Below, piece by piece: positions 13,298 through 27,251 of a stretch of 64,000 nucleotides of DNA. The DNA is from Coffea arabica (lineage: Eukaryota; Streptophyta; Magnoliopsida; Gentianales; Rubiaceae): NCBI RefSeq assembly GCF_036785885.1, contig NC_092323.1:5806501-5870500 (forward strand), given 5' to 3'. Position 1 is the first letter of the stretch; every line of letters begins with the position of its first letter. The translations under genes were made by a program, and so were the position numbers. Under the pieces are notes generated by a model. The model was not told where the DNA came from. It saw only the letters and a program-made list of their open reading frames with translations, and searched no databases.

Positions 13298-14925
13298 GAA
13301 GCGTTAGAGCTAAGCATGCTGCTCATGAAAAGAGTCCGTGTGCATCCAGTTCCAAATTTTTTGGAGTGTTGATATTTCTGAATGTTATTGAAGGATGATA
13401 ATTCCTGAGAGTATCATTTGTTCTATCCAAGGTATTCCAGCTGCCAGTTTATTAGATATTGCCGACCTTAAAGTTCCATACAATCATTGTAAGAACTCAC
13501 ATGGGAATTTGAAATTTTGTTGATTTTGGCTGGATCAGTTTCAGAGGCAGCTTGTAAAATATTGCCATATGGCCGCGTTCTTTTAATACCTTCAGCCGTC
13601 CCTCGTTTTTAAGCCTTAAACGGTCTGCTATTGAAATAACAAATTTGCTGATTTTATTTACTTTTTCGTATCCAGGTTCATGATGCGCTAATTAATTGGA
13701 ATAACTTGTAATGCTTTGGGACCTCAGGACCAGTGATAATAAAGACTGAATCTGGATCACAAGTACCTTCGCTGGACAACAACGTAAGAAAGAGATTGCT
13801 TAGCTGATAGCGAGATGTCTATAGCATTCCAGCCTTCAGAGGAAAATGAATCTATCCCGCCATTTGGCCCAAATTCTGTTTTATCCTGATCTAGCCTTCT
13901 TCCCAATGCCAATATCGCATGATTTTTTATTTTTATTTTTTTTGTGGATTATCTCACCTGGTAGATTTCTTATATTCGTGAAACGACCTTCCCTCATCGT
14001 TTCATTTTCCAGGGGTAACAGATGGTGTTGAAATCTGATGCACGGAGTTGAGGTGTACACTTCCTTTTGAGAAATTTATTAAACGCTTCTCTTTGCCCAT
14101 CTAGATGGATTTTAGCAATTTAGTAGGGAAGATTACGTGTTGGTTGGTTAAATTGCTCAAAACCATCCTTATAATGAATAATGCCTTTTACATTGCCCAA
14201 ATTCTTTTTCAAAAAACATTTCTTAGGAAATTATTGCGCCCATATTATTAGTTAAGGGATAGCTTTTGTAGAAATGGAAAAGGATAGGAAAAAAGAAGTC
14301 AGAACAAGGAAGACTAAAATTAAAATTCTTTTTATACGACAAAAAAAAAAAAACTCTTGCTATTAAAATGGCAATGACAAAGGGATTCCCTAATTAAGAA
14401 AGTCTTGGAGTTAATTTCCGCTACTGGAGTCAATCGCAGAGATTTCCGCGGAAGAGAGGAGAATTGCAAATTGACAGATTTAAGAGCCAAAAGAAAGAGA
14501 GCGAAAAATGTCGGGATTGGAAGACCAAAACGTGCGCAATTCTAGAAAACCACGTTGTTGTCTGCTCTTATTTATGCGGGGTTGAATAGGTAGCTGACGT
14601 TTTCAGTCCAGTGTCGAACTCCAGGGGCAGTAGGCACAAAACATTGAAGATTCCTCCAGGCTTTGTCGCAATCATTAGACAATAAAGCATCGTCCGGTTT
14701 CCTTAACTGGAAATTCGCGGTCATCTCTGGTTGTTGAAAACTGTTAACATATTTGCAAAAGCAGCAAAGACCCAAAGAGATTAAGAAAGGTAACGAAGCA
14801 GTATACATTAATGGAAATGTTAGTGGACAAGTTGGTTTTTAGGAATGTGATAAATCATCAGAGATCTACACCTACCGGAATGTGTTTTTTTCCTTTTTTT
14901 TTTTTTGTGGGCTTGGGGTTTTTTT

Positions 14926-14927
<2 letters not shown>

Positions 14928-14956
<29 letters not shown>
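14928..14956. repeat. Run of 29 consecutive G residues
   Basis: An uninterrupted G tract follows two T tracts and a GTGGGCTTGGGG string. It creates artefactual glycine- or proline-rich open frames on the two strands. Such tracts are unstable and prone to sequencing or assembly error, so the exact length is uncertain. Confidence 0.9.
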
Positions 14957-15525
14957 TGGGGTTTGCCATTATGAGCATGGAGGTGGAGCAGGTGGTGGAG
15001 GCCGAGCAAAAGAAAGTCATGAAGACGGGGCGTAGTATCAATAGTTGTATATGAGAAGGCTAAAACAACCCTAAAAACTCTTGAAATAATTATATGATTT
15101 TTCTTCTCTTAAACTTCTTCATTAGCCATTTAATCCTTGCCAAAGTGATAGATATTGGTTGAAAGATATATGTTCTAATCTTTTCTTTGACCTTTTCATT
15201 TTTTTCCTTAGAGCGTACCAGGAGAGGGAAAAAGGGTAAACCCCATAACCCAAAAAAAAAATAAAAAATAAAAAATAGAGAATAAGCAAGAGAAATGGGA
15301 ATAATAAAAAGAAAAGGCCAATATATTAGGGGCATTTTTCTCAATAAAGATTCGCATTGCACTCAAAAGAAGATTGTGACAATGTATCCCAATTCAAATG
15401 GTAAGATAGTTCACCTGGAATTGCATGACAAGAGTGAGGAAGACCTTCTTGATTAAGAAAATCAGCCCTTCACTTCACGGCTAGAAAAGTGAAAGATGTA
15501 GTATTTGGTACTGTTAACTATGAAA

Positions 15526-15699
15526 GGCGGTTTGTTTGGATTGCCCTTTATTTCCCAAAATATATTTGTTTACATCATCATTACAGTTTCCAATACACCT
15601 TTTTACCTTCCCAATTACCTTTTCATCTCACATACATCACATCACAAAAAGTGCTACAGTAAAAATATTTCAAATAACTTACAATCCAAACAAAGTCGA
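15526..15699 (-). mobile_element. MITE, GTTTGGATTG family, copy 1
   Basis: Ends TTTGTTTGGATTG and CAATCCAAACAAAG form terminal inverted repeats. On the minus strand the interior reads ACTGTAGCAC, then ATGTATGTGAGAT, then AAAAGGTAATTGG, the same order of blocks as the copies at 33919, 34165 and 36109. Confidence 0.65.
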
Positions 15700-16953
15700 T
15701 TTTTCCTTTTTTTTGGGGGGTGCGCCTTTGTTGCCTTATTGTACGTAACAAATTTATTAGCAAAAAAGAAAAGAAAATACATGAGTGTCATTCCTTTTAC
15801 ATATATTAGTCAATAAGGGAAACCTATTTTACAATTGTCATTAAGTTTCTATTTGCTACATAAATTCAAAAAAAAAAAAAAAAAAAAGAACTGCTCCACA
15901 TATTACTGAAGCTTGAATCTACAACCTCTCCGCTTGCCTCGACAACCTCATCTTTGCGAAACATTTGATCAAGTGTAACACATGCTACGTAAACCACTAA
16001 GTTGATAATGCAGCTATGCATATTTGTTTTTTTTTTCTTCCCTAAAGAAAGGAAGATGTAGAATTTAAAAAATTAAATTTCTGGAGTTTTAATCTTAAAC
16101 ACTAGACTGAAACTTTTTCAACAATAATCATGTTATAAATTATTGTGGGAAAAAAAAAAACCCCCCATGAAATGGGGACCATGTATGGGGGCATATATGA
16201 TAATGAAGGTGAAGGAAATCGACAGAGAAGGAAGGAGGCGAGGGTTTACCTAACGGGGACAGTATGGATCTTATCGTCAGCTGCCTTTCTCGTTTCTACC
16301 ATCTAACATTAACACCACGACCACGCAAAGGGAAGGAATGGTTAGAATGATAAGCATCGTCGTGGCCACTCAAAAACCCCATAGATATAATTTTATATAC
16401 ATCAATTGTCGTCAATCTTTCCAAACATGGAAAGTCCAGGAAACAAACGTCGGATGGGAACGAATACTAGCTACGACAAAACAAGAATACCTCCCCAGTC
16501 CTTTCCCACCTCCCATCTTTTTCCTTGATTATTTTCCCCATTTATATTCGCTCTCATGACTCATCTCATCTGTCCTCCATTTTCTAAAAGTTAAGCTTTT
16601 CAGTCACAATCAAGCTTATGAGCACATCCATCCTTCTCTCTCCCAAAAAAAGAAAGAAAGAAACAAACGTAAATAAATAAATAAACCACATCTATCCTCA
16701 TCGCCTCGATTTGTAGCTCTCCACACAGTTAGCATTATCAAACAACCATTACTTGAGCAGAGCCACCCTTTCATTCTCTTTTGTCTTCCAGTAATAATTA
16801 TATGGCACTGCTGTTGATTAAAATCGCAGCACTACGTGAATACGAAGAACAAACGTGCCATGTATAGGCCGTAACAGCCTTTGCCAGCTCAACGGATTGC
16901 TACATTTCAAAGTAAAATTTTACGTTGTACACGTTTCTAAATCACATTTTAAT

Positions 16954-16956
<3 letters not shown>

Positions 16957-17000
<44 letters not shown>
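16957..17000. repeat. AT dinucleotide microsatellite
   Basis: A perfect alternating AT tract of about 43 bases, flanked by CATTTTAATCTT and ACATATTAAAATTC, which themselves are imperfectly inverted. Confidence 0.9.
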
Positions 17001-17004
<4 letters not shown>

Positions 17005-20000
17005 TAAAATTCTTAGAAACAGCCATCTAAACAGGACTTTGAAGTTTGTTGTTACGCGAGGCTTGTACCTTTTTTAACTGTTTAAGAATTAATACTACGT
17101 ATACAATGTAATATTGGTCCGAATTCAGAAATCCTGGGCTCATTCATGATTCACCTCTAGCTCTTTTAAGTTTTAACTGGTATCGGTTAGCAGCACCAAT
17201 ACGTGAGTTTCAAGTTTCTTGTCTCCTCGTCCTCGGGAATCTTGATTCATTCATTCAGAGGTTTCGAGTTCGAGTTTAGCTTTGAAAAGTGATAGCACTA
17301 TTCAGTGTAATTGCAAATTTAGAAAAGGTCACGTTTTAATTACTTGAGCAATAGACTCGATAGCGTGAGAGTTTTGAGTTTTCGAACTTTGCACTAAATA
17401 AATACTACCAGAAACTCACCCCCGTCTTAGAATAGACGCCATCTCTCGGGACCCTTGAGATGCTATGTGAATGTGATTTCTGTAAATCAAAAGATGTACT
17501 TACTAGTAGTAATGAAAATCAACACAAAGAACGAAACTAGTAGTACTTTTTTTACACGTGTCGGATAAGCTGCAGGCTGAGAAAGACAGCGAGTACGTAG
17601 ATGTAAATGTAATCAGGTTTCGGGCCGGGTTAACCTGTTCATTTTCCGTCTGTGTCGATCTCCATGTTCAATAGTATGAAGATGAGCAGAAACTAGCTAG
17701 CTTAGCTTTGTATATAATTGGATTAGGGACATTTTTATTAAACGAATATTTACTGCACAAGTGCTTGAAGACGCGCGCACTGCTTTCCCGCTGCACCAGA
17801 AGAATCGTTCCATTATATACTTATTCTGATTCTCAGCACTTCGTCGGCTAAACCGACAGAACAGCAAGCTTTTCCCGGTGAATCGAAACGTGGACTGTGT
17901 CTTTAAAGTTTCAACCTAGCGGTAAAGGGAAATGGCCAAGAATCTACGACCTCTCGAATTTTGTCGAGAGGGAAAGTCCAAGGTTTAACCATGTTCTTGC
18001 TAAGGATGAGGTTAAAAAGTATCCTATTCCTGCACATGCATATGCTATTCCAACTTTCTTTTGCTATGTTAAAAAGAGTGGTAATTTGCACCACCAGAGA
18101 CAAACATTATTGCGAAAGCTTACTGTATGTCACATCGTACATGCATATATATATATATATATAATATTGTAATTGTGTGTGGTTATTTCTTTCGAAATTT
18201 GCTTTCTTAATCCTACGAGACCTGACAAATTTTCTAAGCCGTGCATTAGTTGCATTCTTACGAAAGTCTCAACAGCCTTTTTAACTCATTCCTACGACGT
18301 AATAATCCTGCAGCACTACCAAATTTACTCCCAACAAATTAATCGTGCGCACACTAAGTCAATCCTCCCCCCTGTGTGTCCTCCACTAAATACAAGGGAC
18401 TCGTGTTGTTCCTCAATCTATTTATAGATTATTAATTATGTAGGCACTTGAAAAGGGTTGGATTGGATGAAAAAAAAAAAAAAAAAGAAAGAACTATAAC
18501 TAAATAAGACCGTCGTCCCGAGTTCAAGCCATCTCACTTACCTAAAACAAATAAACTCAATAATATAAATAAATATACATATGTCGGCATCTAAGTTTTG
18601 AAAAAATGAAAACACGGAACAAATAGGCAGTTGGCACGGGTGGTGGAGGCCTATGCTTTGTTCCTTCATCTAGCTGTAAGCTTGGGCCGGATGGACGGGT
18701 GGAGTGCTGTGGATAGAAAAGAAAAGCCTAGGGACCAGCAGAAAGTGGCAACTGGTAGCTTTTAAACTCTGTGACGTCCGGAGCTGGGAGACATGACAAA
18801 TTGCGTCGTAGTAGCCGGTGTGGCGAGTTGAGTGGGGAATTGGGGACGGCAGGCGCAGTAAACACGAGAATAGACCCAATCACAGGTTACCACAAAAAAG
18901 CATGCAACATCACGGTGTTGTATGCACTTTGAATGCGTTTCGGGCCAAATAACAAGTATCTGTAGTAAGCGAATCGTTTTCTTTTTTTGAGAGTGCAAAA
19001 TTATTCCTCCGGTTATGGTCCTCTACCAAACTTAAAACTAAGACGTGTCCTAGGACAAATATATAATTCTTTTCATCCATGGCCACGTTCCAGAATATTT
19101 TCACCCACAAAATCAACCCTCCGTCTAAAAAAATTTCAATCCTGCTATCTCAGCCGTCTAAACAAAATTTCAATCCTGCCAGAAGAAGATGGGAAGATAC
19201 TCTAAATTAGGGATGTTAATTATGATTAAATCTGCACATGACAGTTCCCTTCCATTCTTTAATTCTTCGAAACTGTTTCTTCTGATAGTGCAATTGAGAA
19301 CAAATGAAAACATACAAAGGACCACCTTCGGTGAATAGGGACTTGTCTTACACTTATGCATATGCTCTGCTCCCATGATTCCATTGAAATGGTTGGTTCT
19401 TTATCAAAAGAAAAAAAAAATTTGAAAATGAGATTATATTCAGCTGCCATGGCATTGTTACACTGGAAACAGTTTTCAACCGTTAAAAAAGAACTTCTAA
19501 ATTGGGAAACAGCCATCTTAAATGTGCGCAAAGAAATCTAGACAACGCATGCCACCTTGCCTTATTTGATTGATTCCTTCGCTTTCATACATCTGTCTTT
19601 CTTTATTGTTTTCCACCAACTCCAAACCGGGCCTCCACATGTGACTTGTGACCCATACAATGATGCAATCGCGAATTAAACAAAACGATGACCATGGAAA
19701 TTAATCGCGGGATGTTTCGTTAAGAATCTAAGGAAGGAAGCTGGTCCTGAGCCTCACCGACCCTGTTGCATACAATCTCGAAAACTCTCTGCAGTGCGAG
19801 TCTGCTGTCTTCATACGTTGGCCTATAGTAATAGCAGCATTAATTGTTGTGTTCCCAGACACGAGCCACGGTTTTGAGTTTCTTGGACTACTTAACCTTT
19901 TAAGGCGCGCGGTATATACTTGGGGAATACACAGATTTTGGACCGCCCGGGATGATAAAGCTTTTCTTCTTCTTTCTCTTGATTGTTTCAAGAGGAGATG

Positions 20001-20213
20001 GAGGAAGAGGAAGAAGAGGTTAATGCAAGTTAGATACAGTGAATGAGCCTTTTATGTTTTTAACCCCGAGCTTGCTGGGATTTAATTTCAGTTATCGGCC
20101 AACAAATACGTACAGACAGGGATCATGGCACGGGTCATGAAACTATGACGGTCCATAAACAAGCTGCGTTGCAAAATATTTGAAGAGGATGCGGTATCCA
20201 ACTGTTTCTTTTA

Positions 20214-21196
20214 GGACTAATTCCATTTTGCACCTTAGAACTTGTACCACTTTTCGCTTTGCATTCTAAATTTCAATTTTGAACACTTTGTACCCTAAAT
20301 ATCACGTGATTAAGGGCTGTGTAAATTGATTTGATGACAGTGTACAATTTTGTTTTGGTTGCGGTCCCTCAGCTCCTTTTGACACTTTCAATATATCGTT
20401 CTTGATTTGTATATTTTAAATCATTAATGTTGTTAGAAAAATTAACAAAACAAAAGGATAGTGTAAATTAATGATAATGTATTATTTCTTCTAATTGTAA
20501 TACATTGACTCCTTTGATATGAATGGCAACGCCGATGGGGTGCCTGTGGGAGGAGTCAATTTTTATAATTTGTATAATCAAAATGATTATTTGGTTATTT
20601 TTAGTTTACGTCAATTTTTTTTTTTACATGTTGTAAGTTGGTTAAACAAATATGATGATTATGAGTTTAGATTTGTTATTAAAAATAGAGAAATGAATTA
20701 AAAGTGATTTTTATCCTTGATTTCACATTAGATATTTAGTTAAGAATCTAAAAAAGTGATTTATAATGTTGTTGTTGTTGTTATATATATATATATAAAA
20801 CAATAATGTCAAAACAAAAAAATATAATTACACAACCTTAGGGCACTCCAAGGGGTTATGGAGCGGGGCAGGGGCAGAAAAAACGGAGGATGAGGCGAGA
20901 GTGGAGAGAGATTTTAGAGCACAGGGCGGAGAAGAGGGGAGGGATCCCTCGCTTTACTCCTGACCCCATTGTTATCCCTATCCTATGATCACTTTTTAAC
21001 ACATTATCATTGATTTGTATGATCCTTTACGCCGTTAATTTTATCAACACGGTAATTGATTAGATTTAAATTGAAAAACTTTGAGAGTTTAGAATGTAAA
21101 GTGTCGAAAATTAACAGTTTAAGATGTGAAGCATCCAAAATTGCAGTTTATGGCATAAAGTGATACAAGTTTGATGGTATAAAATAGAACTAGTCC
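20214..21196. mobile_element. Non-autonomous DNA element with about 100-bp terminal inverted repeats
   Basis: The left end GGACTAATTCCATTTTGCAC continues with blocks ACTTGTACCACTTT and ACACTTTGTACCCTAAA. The right end, read on the other strand, gives GGACTAGTTCTATTTTATAC, ACTTGTATCACTTT and ACACTTTACATTCTAAA in the same order. The interior is AT-rich with a G-rich island at about 20862-20945 and no protein-coding frame of note. No convincing target-site duplication was seen, so superfamily is unassigned. Confidence 0.6.
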
Positions 21197-23121
21197 CTTC
21201 TTCGGTGATACGGCCGTTTTATTTTTATTTGTACGATAGAAATGAAATTTTAAGTACGGGGTGTGTACGTGGAAGGGGAGTACCCTATAATATAGTGCCA
21301 GTCCCGTGTACCTAACATTTGGAAGGAAGCCTTTGCCCTTTGTCTCGGCGGTGGACACCTTATTGGTTTTGTGCGCTCAAAAAGCAATGGACAAAAGCAG
21401 ATTCATACAACAGAATGGTTTATATATATATATATAATAAAAAATAAAAAACTTCAAACCAAAACAAAACAAAAGGTATGATTCTTTTGACTCTTCCGCT
21501 GCGCTCCACAAATCATCTGTCTTAATCTTCGCAAACTTCAAAAATTTCAAAACCAGATTGCGTATCACAAAATTAAAACCATAGTTTAATTGAATGATTG
21601 GTGTTGGAAAGGTCTAATGGTGTCGTAGCAGTACTATTGTAATACCCGTGTCTCATAAATGTTAGCACAAGCGCCCACATAAACATAATGCTGCAACAGA
21701 AGTAGGAATAAAATATTGGGAATGCAAAAGGCCGAATAAACAAAAACGGAAGGGTGTGCCCGCGGTACTATTATAATCGATGCTGACGCCCCAGATGATG
21801 AAATCTCACCCCTAATATTAAATTCACATTCACCCCCCTTACCTTCCCACCCCTCCCCCCCCCCCCCCCCACAACTACAATATAGTATAGTATCATATTG
21901 GATTGATTATCAGCTCCACAAAATCCCCCCCCTCTCTGTCTCTTTGTGTGTTTAATCCTGACTTTAAACACATGATGCAGTACGTACTAATGAGGATAAA
22001 GTAATACTAATAATATAATAGTTTTCTTACAGGATCAGAGAAAACAATAATAAAATATTTGTTGCCAAGAAAAAAGAAGAAAAAGAAAAAGAAAAAAGTC
22101 AGCCATCGGCCTCCACTGTTTTGTTCTCTCCCCAAACGCCCTTGGTTGAGAAAGCTTTTGGAAACAGTTTTCGGTTTTGGTCAAGTCCCTCTCGTCATAA
22201 TAGCCATGCCTGTCCGACTGCTTTTAGTCATGAGAAGAGAACTGATTCAAAGGACACCGACGATTGTGACAATTCATCACTATACGGTGTTATTTCCCGT
22301 AAAAATCCCATTTTCTACCTCTCACAGTTGATCTCTTTTCACCTCCCCCAAGAAGAAAACAAAAAAACCCTACGTTCTCTGTCTCTGCTGTACGTTAAAT
22401 AAGGTAGTAAAACTAAGCCATAGGGAAAAAAAAACATCCCCATGCCCTTCCACACCCTCGTTACAAACGCTTTGCTGAAACTCGATCAGATCAGAGTTTG
22501 CGAGAGAACACAAGAACAGCTTTTCTTGCATGCTCGAGAGAGATTAATTAAATAGTAGAAGAACAAGAAACGCTACTGATCAGTAGACGATGCAGCCAAA
22601 AATCACTTGAACTTGGAAATTATAACAAAGAAGATTAATTCAGCATGTATTAGTAGCGCAACCACCACAGGGACTTGACTTGAGAAGAGAGAGTCTCGAC
22701 AACCATTTTGATTTTCTACATAATACATAATGAGGACAAGAAGACATGTTTTCTTGCGACACATTTGAAGTTAGAATCTAAGCTACAACATCGGAGTTTG
22801 TTAGTCATGACTAGACTAGTACTAATACAACATTTAACCACAGTAGAAAATCTCAAATATCCCTTTCTACTTCTTTCGTGGTTCCAATCAGAACCTCAGG
22901 TTAGGTACCGGCAAATGTACTATATGCGTGTCTGGACAGTCCCCCCGGGAGAAGGGGAGCGGGGGTTGGCCTTGGTAGAGATTAAAGAACCTCTCAAAGC
23001 ATTTTGATCTCTTTACAAGCTTACAAAACATTAGGAGCTTTGAGGGCAGATCAGCAGAAAATCAAAATATGATATTATGGTAGGGTAGGGGGGGGGGGGG
23101 AATAATAAAGGAAAGGGGGGG

Positions 23122-24880
23122 TCACGAGGGTCTCATGAGATGGTGGTGAAACCCATTTTTCTGAGTCCAATCTTGAGGTCTTACTATCTGCTGTGGGAAT
23201 CCTGATGATGCTGCAGCAGTGCCGTAAAAATGAGGAGGGTTGTATTGCCAGTGTGGATCGCTCGTGGAAAGAGAAAGGTCTCCATTAGCTCCAATTAGGC
23301 CTCCATTGCTGCTGCTTGGAAACTGAAACTGCAACAACATTCATTCACACCAGTGGCAGTTTGATTAAGTAACGCAAGTAGGCTTTAGAAGAGTAAAATT
23401 AAGGGAGTGCCGTAGTTTCCATGACATACATGATAATTTGATGAATTGAACTGCGGTGGCAACATTTGGAAGATGTGGGATTCACCGCCTCTCCTGAATT
23501 GCCCATAGTTTTGGATTTCCTTAGGCTTCATCGAGCCGGGAGAATGCAGGTGTGTTTGACTGAGGAGTTGCACCGTTTCTGCCTCACTGTACCCATCCCG
23601 TCTCAAGGATTCGACATCATTTGGATTCTCCTGCTGGAGATCAATAAAGAACTTGAGCCATAAGATAGATATTCACAAGGCAGATTCAAAATTGGGCTTT
23701 GGTAAAAAAATATATAATTACAGTATCCGTTAAATATATAATAATTACCTTGGACCTGAATCCGTGGTGTCGCCAATCAACTTGGAAATGCATCGAGGCA
23801 GAATGTTGGTCCTTAGAACGATCAACATTCGGAGCCATCCCTCCATGGCTGCTTAACTTTGAAGCCGAATTGCCCAAGCTCAAATCGAGATTGTGGTCTG
23901 CGGCACCACCACCAGATTCTGGGACGATTTAAACATTTCTTGAATTATTTTGATGCCAATATATGTTGTATGAAAGGGAAACAATACTAGTTGCAGCCCA
24001 CTTTTGACATAAATGCGAAAATTTTTAGCAGAATTGTCGTGTTGCTGATTTACCACTAGAGTTGAGTTCATCTTCATAAATGCTGGGATCAAAGTTGGTA
24101 ACAGCATCCTTCCCGTTACACTTTATGGCAGCTTTATCGTAAGCCCTAGCAGCATGGAACCAGGAAATTTTTTTTTAATTTTATTTTTAGCCCTCTTCAG
24201 TAAAACAATTAACATTAAATATGCAACTTGTTACTTCGAATGCTTGATCCTTTATAAGGCAACAAAATCTAACCGAAAACTAAAAACAACATACCTGGCA
24301 GCTTCAATTTCAGTATCGAACAGCCCCAAATAAACATACCTGTATCATTCAATTAGATACCAAAAAGAACCATGAATATTAAATGGCAAAATCACAATTA
24401 TGTCACCATGAGATCATATATGTTTATGTTTAGTACCCACTAGTGTTTGCTAGGTAATAAACTAAAATGAAACCGAAAGACTGAAAATGAGGAATGGCAA
24501 CGGCAGCAGCAGCAGTACAAGTAGGGATGGAAGTATTTACTTTTTGCCTAAAAATTGGCCCATCCTAGCTTCCCATCTACCGCATTTGTGCAAAGTTACA
24601 CCTCTATATTTGGAACTTCCTCGAGGGAAACCAGTGCTTTGTCTCCGAAGTACATGAACAAATTCTTCTTTGGTTAGATTGCTCATCTGTTGCAACACAA
24701 ATTGAATCATATTACTTACATACATATATATATATATATACCACTCTCCTTTTTTCCCCATTGTGTAGAGGACGCATGGAGCAACAATTTAAGATAAGGA
24801 AGCACCAAAGCTAGAAGATGAGGTCATCATGAACTGGGTAAAAGTTCAATAACATGTCTCTCCATTCCTTTCTTTTAGTC

Positions 24881-24913
<33 letters not shown>

Positions 24914-26111
24914 TTAGAAGAGATGGATGACCTACCTGTTTCAAGTCATCTTCATAATCCGCTAGACTAAAGTTGATGTCTGCCTCAACTCCTCGAAACT
25001 TAATGGCTGCCCTATCATACGCACTGTAAAACACACATTTCCAAATTTGAGGTCGCTTGGTAAATATTGCAAGATTGTACTGTTTGGAAGTAATTAATCT
25101 CCAGTAGCGTAATTCCTTGACTGAGCTATGATGAATACTAGTACTAGAAGAATGGTAGAAGTAGCAGTGAAAGTTTCAGTAACTCACCGTGCTGCGGCAT
25201 GTGCCGTGTCAAATCCACCTATATCCCATATTCAAGAAAACCCCATTTGACCATTAAATGTCAAGTAAACGGAAGCATAAAAGGAAATTGAACACAAAAC
25301 TAAGCTGGCAGCAGCAATAGTAACAATTGAGCAAAGCAACAATATTTTGGTAGCACCCACTTACCAAGATAAACTTGCTTTCCGCAATCCCTGGATCATG
25401 AAATGCGAGAATAAGGTAAGAAAGACGACGATTGATGAGTGAGAGGAGGTTGAAGAAAAGGAAAGAAAAATGAAGGTTTAAAAAGAGGGAGGGAAAAAAA
25501 AATAATCAAAAGAACTGATCTATGCAGAAAAAATGAGCTTACCATATGTGGGATTCCCACCGGCCAGTCCTCCGGTAAAAGGTAACCCCACGATATTGGG
25601 AACTTCTAGACCTTGGTCCCCGGCGACTCTTTTTCAGAGGCTGAGAAACCTCCGTGGACTTCCCTAAGACGCCGCCGCCAAGTGGCTCCGACTGGCAGAA
25701 TTTTACTCCAACCCAGGGAGCCCTGGGCAAATCAGGCACTCCAGAACCACTACTCGCACCTTCGTTGCAGCCGCCGGATGAGGTGCCAACTCCCATGTCC
25801 GACTCATCCACCGGAAAGAACTGACGCGTCACCGGTGGTTGGTCGCTCTCCGACGAGCAGTTGTCGTCGTTATGAGCCGACACAGCGAACCCAAAGATTC
25901 TACTGGTGGAAGTACCTCTCTTTCTGCTACCTCCTCGTAATTCTCCAACTTCTTCATCCGAGTAACCATCCTCGATTACTACAGCAGACGAGCTCGAATT
26001 TGACACCGATCCGACCCGCTTTCCCTTATCATCGTCGCCGTCAACCGGCGAGGAACAGCCTTCTGATTCATCATCCCATCTTTGATCCGGTGAATCATTT
26101 AGATCCCACAT
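23122..26111 (-). CDS. AP2: APETALA2-type transcription factor (two AP2 domains, miR172-regulated)
   Basis: Ten coding exons join in phase to 525 residues: 26111-25543, 25390-25365, 25218-25188, 25023-24936, 24686-24541, 24339-24295, 24145-24054, 23918-23749, 23633-23430, 23328-23122. The protein opens MWDLNDSP, with the DLNxxP repression motif, and carries the [12 protein letters not shown] and [12 protein letters not shown] blocks and a basic nuclear signal [12 protein letters not shown] (160-171). AP2 domain R1 spans about 171-229 and R2 about 263-321, joined by a 25-residue linker. An LDLSL repression motif lies at 343-347, and the end is [11 protein letters not shown]. The order and both ends match Arabidopsis AP2, the nuclear factor setting sepal/petal identity and seed traits. 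The 26-nt and 31-nt microexons splitting R1 are typical of the family. Exon 10 holds the miR172 site. It could be called AP2 or TOE3-like; the N-terminal blocks favour AP2. Confidence 0.95.
23196..23216 (-). promoter_or_regulatory. miR172 target site in the AP2 coding sequence
   Basis: On the minus strand, CTGCAGCATCATCAGGATTC is followed by C. The site sits in the last exon and encodes the conserved AAASSGF peptide (residues 495-501). The match to the known miR172 target of AP2 genes is complete except that the last base is C rather than T, which faces the 5' base of the microRNA and normally matters little. The expected effect is cleavage or translational repression of the AP2 mRNA by miR172. 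Confidence 0.93.
24886..24916. repeat. CT microsatellite in AP2 intron 4
   Basis: A CT/GA dinucleotide tract of about 30 bases lies just downstream of the donor at 24936 on the minus strand. GA repeats can bind plant BPC factors, but no function is shown here. Confidence 0.8.
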
Positions 26112-27213
26112 TTCTCCCTGCTGGGTTCGGCTCCTAAATAACCCCGAAGGAGTATTGAATGATCAGCTTTGAAGCTAGGTACCAAGATTATCAGAAGGAG
26201 CCGAAATTTCGGGAGGGCAGCAAGCAACAGTATTGTGCAGCTGGCTTTATTCGGCCCTTCTTCTTTCTTCTTTGTCTTTCTTGTTGTATATGATTCTTTG
26301 TGTACTAGGATATATATTTGTTGAGGAGGCCTTCTAAGGTTGGTGGTGGAGGAATAGAATAATAAAAAAAATGGGCAAGTGTGAGCTTTGCAAGTTGCTG
26401 GCTGACTTGCCCAGAAATAAAGAACATTGAAACCTACGACTTAAAAGGGGAGGGGGGGGGGGGGCGGGGAGGGGACGAAAGAGCGGAGGAGAGATTTTTT
26501 GTTGTGGTTGTTGTTGTTGCTGCTGGCTGTTGTTTGTTGTTTGTTGTTGAGGAAGGAAAAAGGCTCTGGTACTAGTACTTGGTATATAGGGAAGGGAGAA
26601 GAGATAAAAAGATTTTAAGAGGAGAGATGCTGTTATTGTTGTTATTGTTAATGTTAGTTTGCACTATATTTCACTAGATCTCGCGTATCCCCATCTAGCT
26701 GCCCAATACAGCATAGACGAGGGCAGTTTGAGAAGACTAGGCCGAAAGCAGCCACCACTCCTTATTAATTTCTCCATCCATCTATATGTATCTATCTATC
26801 TCGTCTCAGCCTATAGTAAATACCAGTTGCAAGTGCTGGTTGTTTTCTCATTCTAAAACTCCCTCTACTCATTCATTTTCATTCCAAGTGGCACTCTTTA
26901 GTTTCAATGACTTCATAAATGTTAAGGAAACCACACAAAACCCCCTCGCCCTAGTCCCTCCCATCCCCAGCCCCACAAAAAAAAAAAAAAAAAACCCTTC
27001 GTCTATATATCTCCATGTGTGTTGTATGATGTTTTGTTTCAATCATTCATAAATGAGGTTTGACAGTTTCTAACTCTGTTTCCATTTATACATGCCTGCC
27101 CTAGCTTCTCCATTTAGCTTCTCTTTTTCTTTAAAAATGTACTACAACTATTACTACAACCATACTGTTGCTATGCTCGTACTACTACTTTACTGATCTC
27201 AAAATCTATCTAT

Positions 27214-27251
<38 letters not shown>

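Larger units (their letters stand above)
13298..23121. other. 9.8 kb intergenic region between OTU and AP2 genes
   Basis: No gene could be supported on either strand. The OTU 3' UTR probably occupies the first part, with an AATAAA at about 13738. Other contents: a 29-G run at 14928-14956, a MITE at 15526-15699, an AT microsatellite at about 16957-17000, a large inverted-repeat element at 20214-21196, C- and G-runs near 21850 and 23088, and the AP2 3' flank. Open frames such as 17897-18172 and 19259-19531 show no recognisable domain. Confidence 0.6.

Noticed and set aside
14811-15041. Gly-rich and Pro-rich open frames on opposite strands
   Set aside because: They are produced by the 29-G homopolymer.
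17897-18172. 91-residue open frame on the plus strand
   Set aside because: It has reasonable amino-acid composition, but I recognise no family and could not extend it by splicing.
25613-26137. 174-residue open frame on the plus strand
   Set aside because: It is the antisense shadow of AP2 exon 1, whose minus-strand protein is conserved.
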